This document shows, in pieces, positions 44,741 to 53,026 of a DNA stretch of 64,000 nucleotides. Under the pieces are notes generated by a model, which was not told the DNA's origin, made no database searches, and worked only from the letters and a program-made list of their open reading frames with translations. The stretch comes from Nocardioides sp. (GTDB lineage Bacteria > Actinomycetota > Actinomycetes > Propionibacteriales > Nocardioidaceae). A program made the position numbers and the translations under genes. Location of the stretch: contig JACJWV010000005.1 in the NCBI GenBank assembly GCA_020636915.1, forward strand, positions 62,001 to 126,000. The letters run 5' to 3'. How positions within the stretch are numbered: position 1 is the first letter of the stretch; the number at the start of each line of letters is the position of its first letter.

Positions 44741-46246
44741 GTGCTGCTCTCGGACGTCGTCGCCACCTCAGGGGTCGTCGCCGCCACCCGGTCACGCAAG
44801 GCCAAGGTGGTGGCGCTGGCCGAGCTGCTCGGGCGCGCCTCGCCCGACGAGCTCGAGACCGTCACCGCCTACCTCGGCGGCGCGCTGCGGCAGCGCCGCA
44901 CCGGGCTGGGCTGGCGCGGGCTGACCGAGCTGCCCCCGCCCGCTGCGGAGCCCTCGCTGACCGTCCTCGAGGTGCACGACGACTTCGACCGCATCGCCGG
45001 TCTCGCCGGCAGCGGCTCACAGGCCGCGCGGTCCGCCGCGGTCGCCGACGTCTTCGGCCGGGCGACCGCCGACGAGCAAGCCTGGCTGCGCGGTGTCGTC
45101 ACCGGCGGCCTCCGGCAGGGCGCGCTCGACTCGCTGGTCCAGGAGGCGCTGGCGGCGGCCGCGGACGTGCCGCTCGCCGCCGTGCGGCGGGCCGCGATGC
45201 TCGGCGGCTCGACCGTGGCCGTCGCGCGCGCCACCTTCGAGGGCGTCGACGCGCTGGGTGCGGTCGGACTGCAGGTCGGGCGCCCCGTCCTGCCGATGCT
45301 CGCCTCCAGCGCCCCCGACGTCGCCGCCGCCCTCGAGAAGGCCGGGGCCGGCGCGGAGGTGGCCGTCGACCAGAAGCTCGACGGGATCCGCATCCAGGTG
45401 CACCGGCGCGGCGACGACGTCGTGGTCGCGACCCGGTCGCTGGAGGACATCACCGCCCGGCTCCCCGAGGTGGTCGAGGTGGCGCGGTCGCTCCCGGCCG
45501 ACGCGTTCGTGCTCGACGGGGAGGCGCTCGCGCTCGACGACGTCGGACGGCCGCGGCCGTTCCAGGAGACCGCGTCGCGCACCGCCATGGGGGAAGGAGT
45601 CGCCGTCACGCCGTACTTCTTCGACCTGCTGCACCTCGACGGCAGCGACCTGCTCGACGTCCCCGCCGGCGAGCGGGCCGCCGAGCTCGAGCGGCTGGTG
45701 CCCGCCGAGCACCGGGTGCCGCGGCTGGTGACCGCGTCGGCCGACGAGGCGCAGGACTTCCTGGAGCACACCATCGGCTCGGGGCACGAGGGCGTCGTCG
45801 TCAAGAACCTGCACGCGCCGTACGACGCCGGCCGGCGCGGCGCCGCGTGGGTCAAGGTCAAGCCCGTCCACACCCTCGACCTGGTCGTGCTCGCGGTCGA
45901 GTGGGGCTCGGGCCGGCGCCAGGGCTGGCTGTCGAACATCCACCTCGGCGCGCGCGACCACGACGGCGGGTTCGTGATGCTCGGCAAGACCTTCAAGGGC
46001 ATGACCGACGAGATGCTCGCCTGGCAGACCGAGCGGTTCCTCGGTCTCGAGACGTCCCGGTCCGCCCACGTCGTGCACGTGCGGCCCGAGCAGGTGGTCG
46101 AGATCGCCTTCGACGGCGTGCAGCGGTCCTCGCGCTACCCCGGCGGGGTCGCCCTGCGGTTCGCCCGGGTGGTCCGCTACCGCGACGACAAACCGGTGGC
46201 CGAGATCGACACGATCGACACGGTGCGGGGGTTCCTGCCGGGCTGA
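44741..46246 (+). CDS. ligB: ATP-dependent DNA ligase (LigB type)
   Basis: A 501-residue ATP-dependent ligase: N-terminal DNA-binding domain, then the adenylation lysine in AVDQKLDGIRIQVH near residue 215, FVLDGEALAL, TPYFFDLLHLDG, SGHEGVVVKNL and AAWVKVKPVHTLDLVVL. The C-terminal OB fold ends ARVVRYRDDKP. Length and order match mycobacterial LigB (Rv3062). It is an accessory ligase beside an exonuclease and a glycosylase, not the essential NAD-dependent ligase. TTGAAT six bases before GTG 44741 only weakly resembles a -10 box. Confidence 0.92.
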   Translation: MLLSDVVATSGVVAATRSRKAKVVALAELLGRASPDELETVTAYLGGALRQRRTGLGWRGLTELPPPAAEPSLTVLEVHDDFDRIAGLAGSGSQAARSAAVADVFGRATADEQAWLRGVVTGGLRQGALDSLVQEALAAAADVPLAAVRRAAMLGGSTVAVARATFEGVDALGAVGLQVGRPVLPMLASSAPDVAAALEKAGAGAEVAVDQKLDGIRIQVHRRGDDVVVATRSLEDITARLPEVVEVARSLPADAFVLDGEALALDDVGRPRPFQETASRTAMGEGVAVTPYFFDLLHLDGSDLLDVPAGERAAELERLVPAEHRVPRLVTASADEAQDFLEHTIGSGHEGVVVKNLHAPYDAGRRGAAWVKVKPVHTLDLVVLAVEWGSGRRQGWLSNIHLGARDHDGGFVMLGKTFKGMTDEMLAWQTERFLGLETSRSAHVVHVRPEQVVEIAFDGVQRSSRYPGGVALRFARVVRYRDDKPVAEIDTIDTVRGFLPG

Positions 46247-46286
46247 GCCGGCGCCCACAGCGCGTGGGGCGACACCCGTCACACCC

Positions 46287-46305
46287 GTGCAACTGCGAGT
46301 TGCAC
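46287..46305. promoter_or_regulatory. Palindromic operator at the TetR gene promoter
   Basis: GTGCAACTGCGAGTTGCAC is a perfect inverted repeat (GTGCAACT-GCG-AGTTGCAC), six bases upstream of the TACGAT -10 box at 46311-46316. The downstream TetR gene starts at 46323, so this is a likely autoregulatory operator. GTG at 46287 is therefore an operator base, not a start codon. Confidence 0.7.
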
Positions 46306-46322
46306 GCTCGTACGATGTCGCC

Positions 46323-47000
46323 GTGAGCACTCTCGAGACCGACGGCCGGCGCACCGCGGCCGCCGCCCGCCGGCGGGCCCGCGAGAAGCAGATCATCGAC
46401 GCCACCCGCGAGCTCTTCGACGAGCGGGGCGTGCGCGACGCCCAGATCGAGGACATCGCGAAGGCGGTCGGGATCAACCGCGCGATCGTCTACCGGCACT
46501 TCACCGGCAAGGAGGAGGTCTTCGCCCTCACGCTGGTCGGTTACCTCGACGAGCTGCGGGCCGAGCTCGCCGACGCCGCCGCGTCGACGACCGACCCCGA
46601 GGACCGGCTGGCCGCGCTGGTCGGCGCCTTCGTGGAGTACGGCGTGGCGCACCCGGCGTTCGTCGACTGCGCCCAGACCCTGATGCGTCGTACCGGCCCC
46701 GACCTGCTCGACGAGATGTCCGAGAGCGCGCTCTTCCGGCTCGGTCGCGCGATCTCCTCGTGCCTGGCGCTGCTCACCCAGGTGCTCGAGGACGGCGTCG
46801 CGGCGGGCGCGTTCACCGTCGAGGACCCGGTGCTGCTCGCCAACACGCTCTACGCCAGCGGGCTCGGCGCACTGCAGCTCGCCCGGGTCGGCATCCTCGT
46901 CAAGGAGGCCGCCCCCGGCATCCCCACGGTCGGGCAGATCTCGGCCGACCAGGTGCGCGACTACCTCGTCGCCTCGGCGATCGCGCTGGCCCGGCGGTGA
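46323..47000 (+). CDS. TetR family regulator next to fadA2
   Basis: A 225-residue TetR protein: DNA-binding domain at about residues 20-65 (ATRELFDERGVRDAQIEDIAKAVG, then INRAIVYRHFTGKEEVF) and a helical ligand domain. A TetR gene also lies near fadA2 in mycobacteria (Rv0238), so control of the fatty-acid genes is possible, but this link is inferred. Leaderless start: TACGAT is six bases before GTG 46323. Convergent with fadA2, with a dispersed repeat element in the gap. Confidence 0.88.
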   Translation: MSTLETDGRRTAAAARRRAREKQIIDATRELFDERGVRDAQIEDIAKAVGINRAIVYRHFTGKEEVFALTLVGYLDELRAELADAAASTTDPEDRLAALVGAFVEYGVAHPAFVDCAQTLMRRTGPDLLDEMSESALFRLGRAISSCLALLTQVLEDGVAAGAFTVEDPVLLANTLYASGLGALQLARVGILVKEAAPGIPTVGQISADQVRDYLVASAIALARR

Positions 47001-47028
47001 GCGAGGACGCGCCAGCGAACTCGCTGAT

Positions 47029-47086
47029 GGTGGTCGAGCGAGCGCTCTGACTGAGCTTGCGAAGTCAGAAGGCGCGTGTCGAGACC
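47029..47086. repeat. 58-base copy of the dispersed palindromic element
   Basis: Ends GGTGGTCGAGC and GTGTCGAGACC as in the copies at 20623 and 55302, with an inner TCTGAC...GTCAGA hairpin. It lies between the convergent TetR and fadA2 genes, where it could serve as a terminator for both. Confidence 0.7.
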
Positions 47087-47111
47087 CGGTCGCACGCGCA
47101 GGAGATCCGTC

Positions 47112-48392
47112 CTACCGCTCCAGGATCGCCACGACCCCCTGGCCCCCGGCCGCGCAGATCGAGATCAGCGCCCGGCCTGAGCCCTTCTCGGCGAGCAGCT
47201 TGGCGGCGGTGTTGACGATCCGGCCGCCGGTCGCGGCGAACGGGTGGCCCGCGGCGAGCGAGGACCCGTTGACGTTGAGCTTCGCGCGGTCGATCGCGCC
47301 GAGCGGGGCGTCGAGTCCGAGCCGCTCCTTGCAGAAGATCGGGTCCTCCCAGGCCTTGAGCGTGGCGAGCACCTGCGAGGCGAACGCCTCGTGGATCTCG
47401 TAGAAGTCGAAGTCCTGCAGGTTCAGGCCGTTGCGCTCGAGCATCCGCGGGACGGCGTACGCCGGGGCCATGAGCAGGCCCTCGTTGCCGTGCACGTAGT
47501 CGACCGCGGCGGTCTCGGCGTCGGCGAGGAAGGCCAACGGCTCGAGGCCGCGCTCGCTGGCCCACTCCTCCGAGGAGAGCAGCACGACGGAAGCGCCGTC
47601 GGTGAGCGGCGTGGAGTTGCCGGCGGTCATGGTCGCGGCCTCGCCCTTGCCGAAGACCGGCTTGAGCTTGGCGAGCTTCTCGGCCGTCGAGTCCGGGCGC
47701 AGGTTGTTGTCGCGCTCGAGCCCGCGGAAGGGCGTCACCTGGTCGTCGAGGAAGCCGCGCTCGTACGCCGCGGCGAGGTGCTGGTGCGACGTGGCGGCGA
47801 GCTCGTCCTGCGCCTCCCGGGTGATCTCCCACTCCAGCGCGGTCAGGGCCGCGTGCTCGCCCATCGAGAGCCGGGTGCGCGGCTCACCGTTCTGCGGGAT
47901 CTCCAACCCGATGTCGCCGGGCCGGATCGCCCCGAGCGCCTTCACCCGGCCGGCGGTGTCGCGGGCGGCGTTGACCTTCATCAGCTTCTTGCGCAGCTTG
48001 TCGCTGATCGCCACAGGAGCGTCCGACGTGGTGTCGGTGCCCCCCGCGATCCCGGAGTCGATGGTGCCGAGGGCGATCTTGTTCGCCACCGAGATCGCCG
48101 CCTGGAGGCCGGTGCCGCACGCCTGCTGGATGTCGACCGCCGGGGTCTCGGGCGCGAGCCGGGATCCCAGGACCGCCTCACGGGTGAGGTTGAAGTCGCG
48201 GGCGTGCTTGAGCACGGCCCCGGCCACGACCTCGCCGAGCCGCTCACCCCGCAGGCCGAAGCGGTCGACCAGGCCGTCGATCGCCGCGGTGAGCATCTCC
48301 TGGTTGGACGCATCTGCGTACGCGGAGTTCGAGCGGGCGAAGGGGATGCGGTTGCCGCCGAGGACGGCGACGCGGCGGGTGGATTCGTTCAT
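47112..48392 (-). CDS. fadA2: Acetyl-CoA acetyltransferase, FadA2-like thiolase
   Basis: A 426-residue thiolase with nucleophilic cysteine in QQACGTGLQAA near residue 92, GHPFAATGGR near residue 372 and the second cysteine in ICAAGGQG. Thiolases condense or cleave beta-ketoacyl-CoA. In mycobacteria fadA2 (Rv0243) is divergent from fabG4 (Rv0242c) and followed by htdX (Rv0241c), the same layout as here. ATG 48392 is chosen because GGAGG is nine bases upstream; the ATG at 48401 has no spacing to that site. Confidence 0.9.
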   Translation of the reverse strand: MNESTRRVAVLGGNRIPFARSNSAYADASNQEMLTAAIDGLVDRFGLRGERLGEVVAGAVLKHARDFNLTREAVLGSRLAPETPAVDIQQACGTGLQAAISVANKIALGTIDSGIAGGTDTTSDAPVAISDKLRKKLMKVNAARDTAGRVKALGAIRPGDIGLEIPQNGEPRTRLSMGEHAALTALEWEITREAQDELAATSHQHLAAAYERGFLDDQVTPFRGLERDNNLRPDSTAEKLAKLKPVFGKGEAATMTAGNSTPLTDGASVVLLSSEEWASERGLEPLAFLADAETAAVDYVHGNEGLLMAPAYAVPRMLERNGLNLQDFDFYEIHEAFASQVLATLKAWEDPIFCKERLGLDAPLGAIDRAKLNVNGSSLAAGHPFAATGGRIVNTAAKLLAEKGSGRALISICAAGGQGVVAILER

Positions 48393-48463
48393 GGGGTTCA
48401 TCCTCCGTCTGAGCCGGGAACGAGAGAAGCGCATGAGGGCCAGATCACGAAATGTGGACTCTC

Positions 48464-48482
48464 AGTTACACGAGGAGTTACA
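48464..48482. promoter_or_regulatory. Direct repeat AGTTACA in the fadA2/fabG4 divergent region
   Basis: AGTTACA occurs at 48464-48470 and 48476-48482, twelve bases apart, inside the 98-base divergent region. It is the only repeated motif there and is a candidate regulatory site or part of two promoters. No regulator can be named. Confidence 0.35.
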
Positions 48483-48490
48483 TACCCACC

Positions 48491-49840
48491 ATGAGCGACC
48501 TCTACCAGGGCTTCACGTCGTCCACGATCGGCAAGCAGGTGACCAGGCTGCTGGGCCTCCCCCAGCCCGCGCGGCTCGAGCGGTACGCCGACGGCGACCC
48601 CCTCGTCGACGGCACCGTGGCCGTGGGCGGCCGAGGCCGGCTGGCCGAGTCGCTCGTCGGGATCCTCGACTCGCTCGGCATCGCGGCGGTCACCGACACC
48701 ACTGGCGACGACTCCTTCAAGGGCCTGGTCCTCGACGCGACCGGCCTGGCGTCGTCCGACCAGCTCGTCGAGCTGCGTGACTTCTTCACCCCGCTGCTGC
48801 GCCGCCTCGACACCTGCCCGCGGGTGGTCGTGATCGGCACGCCGCCGGAGCTCGTCAAGGGCGAGGAGCGGGTCGCGCAGCGGGCCCTCGAGGGGTTCAC
48901 GCGCAGCCTCGGCAAGGAGATCGGCCGCGGCGGCACCGTCCAGCTCGTCTACGTGGCTGAGGGCGCCGAGGGTGCGGTGCACAGCACGCTGGCCTTCCTG
49001 CTGAGCCCGAAGTCGGCGTACGTCTCGGGCCAGGTCGTCCGCATCGGAGCGCACGGCTCGACGGACGCCGGCGAGGTCGGCGACTGGCTGCGTCCGCTCG
49101 CGGGCCGGGTCGCGATGGTGACCGGCGCGAGCCGCGGCATCGGCGAGCAGATCGCCCGGGTCCTCCACCGCGACGGCGCCACCGTCGTCGGCGTCGACGT
49201 GCCCCAGGCCGCCAGCGAGCTCCAGGCCGTGATGAAGGAGATCGACGGCGACCACCTGGTCCTCGACATCACCGCCAAGGATGCCCCGCAGCGCATCGCG
49301 CGGCACCTGAAGGAGAAGCACGGCGGGGTGGACGTCGTCGTCCACAACGCCGGCATCACCCGTGACCGCAAGCTCGCCAACATGGCGCCCTCAGCAGACA
49401 AGGGGGATCGCTTCGAGCAGGTGATCGCGGTCAACCTCACCGCGCCCGAGCGGATCACCCGCCACCTCCTGGACGAGAAGGTGATCAACGACAACGGCTC
49501 GATCATCGGGGTCGCGTCGATCGCGGGCATCGCCGGCAACGTCGGCCAGACCAACTACGCGGCGTCGAAGGCGGGCGTGATCGGCCTGGTGGACTCGCTG
49601 GCCGACGAGCTCGACCGCGGGATCACGATCAACGCCGTCGCCCCGGGCTTCATCATCACGCAGATGACCGCCGCCGTACCGTTCGCGACCCGCGAGGTCG
49701 GCCAGCGCCTCAACGCCATGGCGCAGGGCGGCCTGCCGGTCGACGTCGCCGAGGCCATCGCCTGGTACGCCAGTCCCGGCTCGACGGCCGTCAACGGCAA
49801 CGTCGTGCGGGTCTGCGGCCAGATGATGCTGGGGGCCTGA
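48491..49840 (+). CDS. fabG4: FabG4-like high-molecular-weight 3-oxoacyl-ACP/CoA reductase
   Basis: A 449-residue two-part SDR: the N-terminal half is a degenerate Rossmann domain (about residues 1-205), and the C-terminal half has the active TGASRGIGEQIA motif near residue 215, NAGITRDRKL and the catalytic YAASKAG. This arrangement is that of the actinobacterial HMwFabG (Rv0242c, 454 residues). It reduces beta-ketoacyl substrates with NADH. ATG 48491 is supported by the family length. Divergent from fadA2, with the htdX start 2 bases after its stop. Confidence 0.92.
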   Translation: MSDLYQGFTSSTIGKQVTRLLGLPQPARLERYADGDPLVDGTVAVGGRGRLAESLVGILDSLGIAAVTDTTGDDSFKGLVLDATGLASSDQLVELRDFFTPLLRRLDTCPRVVVIGTPPELVKGEERVAQRALEGFTRSLGKEIGRGGTVQLVYVAEGAEGAVHSTLAFLLSPKSAYVSGQVVRIGAHGSTDAGEVGDWLRPLAGRVAMVTGASRGIGEQIARVLHRDGATVVGVDVPQAASELQAVMKEIDGDHLVLDITAKDAPQRIARHLKEKHGGVDVVVHNAGITRDRKLANMAPSADKGDRFEQVIAVNLTAPERITRHLLDEKVINDNGSIIGVASIAGIAGNVGQTNYAASKAGVIGLVDSLADELDRGITINAVAPGFIITQMTAAVPFATREVGQRLNAMAQGGLPVDVAEAIAWYASPGSTAVNGNVVRVCGQMMLGA

Positions 49841-49841
49841 C

Positions 49842-50684
49842 GTGGCCGGCCTCCCCGTGATGGTCAAGGCCGCTCTCCCCGTGGTCCCGGGCGTCAACCT
49901 GGTGCCCGGGGTGCGCAAGACGGGTGGCGACCTCCCCGACGACTCGCGGGTCCGGCACGAGGTCGAGACCGACCCGAGCCACGTGGCGTCGTACGCCGAC
50001 CTCTGCGGCTTCCCGCACAAGGACACGTTGCCGCTGCCCTACCCCCACCTGCTCGCCTTCGGGCTGCACATGGAGATCATGACCGCGGGGTCGTTCCCGT
50101 TCCCCGCGATCGGCACGGTGCACCTGGAGAACTCGATCACCCAGCACCGTCCCATCGGTCTGGACGAGAGGCTCCAGGTGACCGCCCGGCCAGACCACCT
50201 GCGCGCCCACCCCAAGGGCCAGGTGTTCGACATGCTCACCACCATCCACTCGCGCGGCGAGCTGGTCTGGGAGGAGACGTCGACGTTCCTGCGCCGGGGT
50301 CGCGGGTCGGAGGACGCGCCCGGCGGCTCGACCTTCCCCGAGGCCCCGGCCCACGGCATCACCTGGCGGCTGCCGGGCGACCTCGGACGCCGGTACGCCG
50401 CGGTGTCGGGCGACCGCAACCCGATCCACCTCTACCCGCTGATGGCCAAGGCGTTCGGGTTCCCGCGCCAGATCGCGCACGGCATGTGGTCGATGGCGCG
50501 CTGCGTCGGGGCGATCGAGAACCGGCTGCCGGACGAGGTCACCGTCGCCGTCGCCTTCAAGAAGCCGATCCTGCTGCCCGGCACGGTCGCCTTCGGCGTA
50601 CGCCCGGTGGACGACGCGCTGGCCTTCTCGCTCAGCTCGCCGAAGGGCGTCCCGCACCTCGCCGGGGCGGCGACCCCGGCCTGA
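49842..50684 (+). CDS. htdX: HtdX-like hotdog-fold (R)-specific 3-hydroxyacyl dehydratase
   Basis: A 280-residue protein, the same length as mycobacterial HtdX (Rv0241c). It has a double hotdog fold, with the MaoC hydratase motif GDRNPIHLYPLMAKAFGFPRQIAHGMWS near residue 190 (catalytic Asp and His). It is expected to hydrate or dehydrate 3-hydroxyacyl thioesters next to FabG4, so the three genes form a reductive/oxidative acyl cycle with the thiolase. GTG 49842 directly follows the fabG4 stop. Confidence 0.9.
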   Translation: MAGLPVMVKAALPVVPGVNLVPGVRKTGGDLPDDSRVRHEVETDPSHVASYADLCGFPHKDTLPLPYPHLLAFGLHMEIMTAGSFPFPAIGTVHLENSITQHRPIGLDERLQVTARPDHLRAHPKGQVFDMLTTIHSRGELVWEETSTFLRRGRGSEDAPGGSTFPEAPAHGITWRLPGDLGRRYAAVSGDRNPIHLYPLMAKAFGFPRQIAHGMWSMARCVGAIENRLPDEVTVAVAFKKPILLPGTVAFGVRPVDDALAFSLSSPKGVPHLAGAATPA

Positions 50685-50754
50685 CGCGGCCGGTCCGCCG
50701 GCGAGCGGCGGGGTACCCTCAGCGACCACACATCACGATCTCGGGGAGCACATC

Positions 50755-51114
50755 ATGGTCGAGCTGGGCGACGCTGCTGGACGCACCGACCGGAGCTCGG
50801 GCTGGCTGACACCGACGGCCGCCGCCATCGCCGGGTTCACCATCGCGGTGCTCAGCCTGCTCAGCAACGGCGCCTGGCTGGTCGCGATCCAGGCCTTCGT
50901 CACCCGGGACGGGACCAGCGGCTTCAGCACCGTCGTCATCGCCAGCGGGATCGCCCAGGCACTGCTCGCCCTGGCCGCCCTGGCGCTCGCGTCGCGGGCC
51001 GTCGGGTCACCGGAGCCCGCTGCCCGCCACCTGGGCGGGGCGGCACTGGTCGTCGGCGGCCTCGGCCTCGCGGTCGCGGTGCTGACGATCCTGGCGGGCG
51101 TCGCCCCGAGCTGA
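50755..51114 (+). CDS. Small three-span membrane protein of unknown function
   Basis: I do not recognise this 119-residue protein. It has a soluble 20-residue N-terminus and three hydrophobic segments (about 22-50, 58-80 and 93-115). ATG 50755 follows GGGGAG by about eight bases. A TACCCT 36 bases upstream is a possible -10 box. It lies between htdX and a convergent thioesterase and does not appear to be translationally coupled to either. Confidence 0.65.
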   Translation: MVELGDAAGRTDRSSGWLTPTAAAIAGFTIAVLSLLSNGAWLVAIQAFVTRDGTSGFSTVVIASGIAQALLALAALALASRAVGSPEPAARHLGGAALVVGGLGLAVAVLTILAGVAPS

Positions 51115-51194
51115 CCTGGGCCCGGCCGTGGCCTCATGTGCCCTCCCGCCGCGCGGATCGGGCTGAGCGTCCCTCAGCGTCCGTCCCGGCCGGT

Positions 51195-51282
51195 GACAAC
51201 GCCCGACTCGACCGTCAGAACTCCCGACTCAAGTGGTCAGAACTCCCGACTCGACCGACGGAAGTCTCGATTCGACCGTCAG
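51195..51282. repeat. Tandem array of four 22-base units reaching into the thioesterase stop codon
   Basis: Four consecutive 22-base units start at 51195, 51217, 51239 and 51261. The shared core is GAACTCCCGACTCGACCGTC with changes at the edges, the fourth being GAAGTCTCGATTCGACCGTC. The last unit includes the stop codon (51279-51281) of the minus-strand thioesterase gene. The fourth unit is closely related to the units at 33317-33337. Confidence 0.85.
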
Positions 51283-52154
51283 GCCTGGCCGGGGCCGGTG
51301 TAGTCGTCGCCGCGCGGGCGGATCAGGCCCTCCTGGGCGACGGTGGCGACCAGCGTGCCGTCCTCGGCGAAGACCCGCCCGAAGGCGAGCCCACGGGCGC
51401 CCTGGGCGGACGGGGACCACTGGTCGTAGAGCCACCATCGGTCGGCGCGGAAGGGCCGGTGGAACCAGATGGAGTGGTCCAGGGAGGCCATCTGCACCTT
51501 GGCCGGGTTGCTGCCGTGCACCGAGAGCGTGGCGCCGAGCAGGCTGACGTCGCTGGCGTAGGTGAACGCCGCGACGTGGACCGCCGGGTCCACCGGGAGC
51601 CCCTCGCGCAGCCGGATCCACATCCGCGCCTGGGAGACGTGCCCGCCGTCGGGCTCGAGGCCGTAGCGGGTGTTGCCGAGCCAGCGCACGTCCAGCGCGC
51701 CCCACTCCTTGCCGAGCGCGTCCGCCTCGGCGTTGCCGCCGCGGCGCATCACCTCGACCAGGTCGAAGCCGGTGTCGGGCGCACCGACCTCCGGCATCAC
51801 GTCCTGGTGCTCCCAGCCCTCCTCGACGGTGGCGAAGTTGACGGTCTGGTAGTAGATCGGGCGGCCGTGCTGCCGCGCGACGACCCGTCGGGTCAGGAAG
51901 GTCCGCCCGTCACGGATCCGCTCGACGTCGTAGACGATCGGGACCGCGTAGTCGCCGCCGAGCAGGAAGTAGGAGTGCAGCGAGTGCACGGCGTACGACG
52001 GGTCGACGGTGCGGATGGCGGCCATCAGTGCCTGCGCGGCCACCTGACCGCCGTAGACGCGGGCCCGCACGGTGACCGGCTGGGTGCCCCGATAGAGGTC
52101 GGTGTCGAGCTCCTCGAGGTCGAGCAGGTCGACGAGCTCCTCGGTCGGACTCAT
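51279..52154 (-). CDS. Acyl-CoA thioesterase II family protein (TesB), copy 1
   Basis: A 291-residue double-hotdog thioesterase with the TesB motifs ARVYGGQVAAQALMAAIRTV, HSLHSYFLLGGD, RDGRTFLTRRVVARQHGRPIY and ASLDHSIWFHRPFRADRWWLYDQWSPSA, which contain the catalytic Asp region. It hydrolyses medium- to long-chain acyl-CoA. ATG 52154 overlaps the upstream copy's stop by four bases. Copy 1 and copy 2 have the same length. Confidence 0.9.
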   Translation of the reverse strand: MSPTEELVDLLDLEELDTDLYRGTQPVTVRARVYGGQVAAQALMAAIRTVDPSYAVHSLHSYFLLGGDYAVPIVYDVERIRDGRTFLTRRVVARQHGRPIYYQTVNFATVEEGWEHQDVMPEVGAPDTGFDLVEVMRRGGNAEADALGKEWGALDVRWLGNTRYGLEPDGGHVSQARMWIRLREGLPVDPAVHVAAFTYASDVSLLGATLSVHGSNPAKVQMASLDHSIWFHRPFRADRWWLYDQWSPSAQGARGLAFGRVFAEDGTLVATVAQEGLIRPRGDDYTGPGQA

Positions 52155-53026
52155 CGGACGCCTCCTTGCGACCCTGGTGACGCGGCCTTCCGCGGCCGCA
52201 GCACGGCCTCCTGCGCCACGGAGGCGACGAGCCCGCGACCGGGCTGGAAGACCCGGGCGAGCACCAGGCCGCGACCGTTCGCGGTGGCCGGGGAGTGCTG
52301 GTCGTAGAGCCACCACTCGTCGGCGCGGAACGGCCGGTGGAACCAGACCGCGTGGTCGAGCGAGGCCAGGAACACCTCCCCCGACCCGAAGCTCAGGCCG
52401 TGCGCCGAGAGCGTGGCCCCGGCCAGGGTCATGTCGGAGAGGTAGGTGAACGCCGCCGCGTGCCAGAACGGGTCGTCGGGCAGCGGGGACGAGACGCGCA
52501 GCCAGACCCGCTGACGACCCGGGCGCGACGGGTCGTCCTCCAGGCCGCCGACCGCGGACGACCCGATCACGCGGATGTCGGCCACCGACCACTGGTCGGC
52601 GTGCAGCTCGTCCCGGGTACGCCGCGAGACGGGCCGGCAGTCCTCGGGGTCGGGCACCTCGGGCATCGGCTCCTCGTGCTCGAGCCCGGGCTCCTCCTTG
52701 TGGTAGCTGGCCGTCTGCGCGTAGATCGGCCGCCCGTGCTGCTGCGCGATCACGCGGCGGGTCAGGAAGGACCGGCCGTCGCGCAGGTTGTCGACGTCGT
52801 AGATTGTCGGCGCGGACGGGTCACCGGGCTGCAGGAAGTAGGAGTGCAGCGAGTGGACCGCGAAGCCGTCGGGCACGGTGCGCGACGCCGCGACCAGCGC
52901 CTGGGCGGCGGCCTGGCCGCCGAAGACGATCGGCCGGCTGGTCGGCATCTGGGCACCGCGGAACAGGTTGTCGTCGATCGTCTCGAGGTCGAGCAGCTCG
53001 ACGAGCTCGTCGGCGTCGCGCGGCAT
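52151..53026 (-). CDS. Acyl-CoA thioesterase II family protein (TesB), copy 2
   Basis: Second 291-residue TesB-type thioesterase, homologous throughout to its downstream neighbour: IVFGGQAAAQALVAASRTV, HSLHSYFLQPGD, RDGRSFLTRRVIAQQHGRPIY and ASLDHAVWFHRPFRADEWWLYDQHSPAT. The adjacency, equal length and shared motifs suggest a tandem duplication with divergence, perhaps for different acyl chains. ATG 53026 overlaps the PAC2 gene's stop by one base, so three genes are coupled. Confidence 0.9.
   Translation of the reverse strand: MPRDADELVELLDLETIDDNLFRGAQMPTSRPIVFGGQAAAQALVAASRTVPDGFAVHSLHSYFLQPGDPSAPTIYDVDNLRDGRSFLTRRVIAQQHGRPIYAQTASYHKEEPGLEHEEPMPEVPDPEDCRPVSRRTRDELHADQWSVADIRVIGSSAVGGLEDDPSRPGRQRVWLRVSSPLPDDPFWHAAAFTYLSDMTLAGATLSAHGLSFGSGEVFLASLDHAVWFHRPFRADEWWLYDQHSPATANGRGLVLARVFQPGRGLVASVAQEAVLRPRKAASPGSQGGVR

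Noticed and set aside
46287..46322. Upstream GTG start for the second TetR gene
   Set aside because: That GTG lies in a perfect palindromic operator and upstream of the -10 box, so it would not be transcribed.
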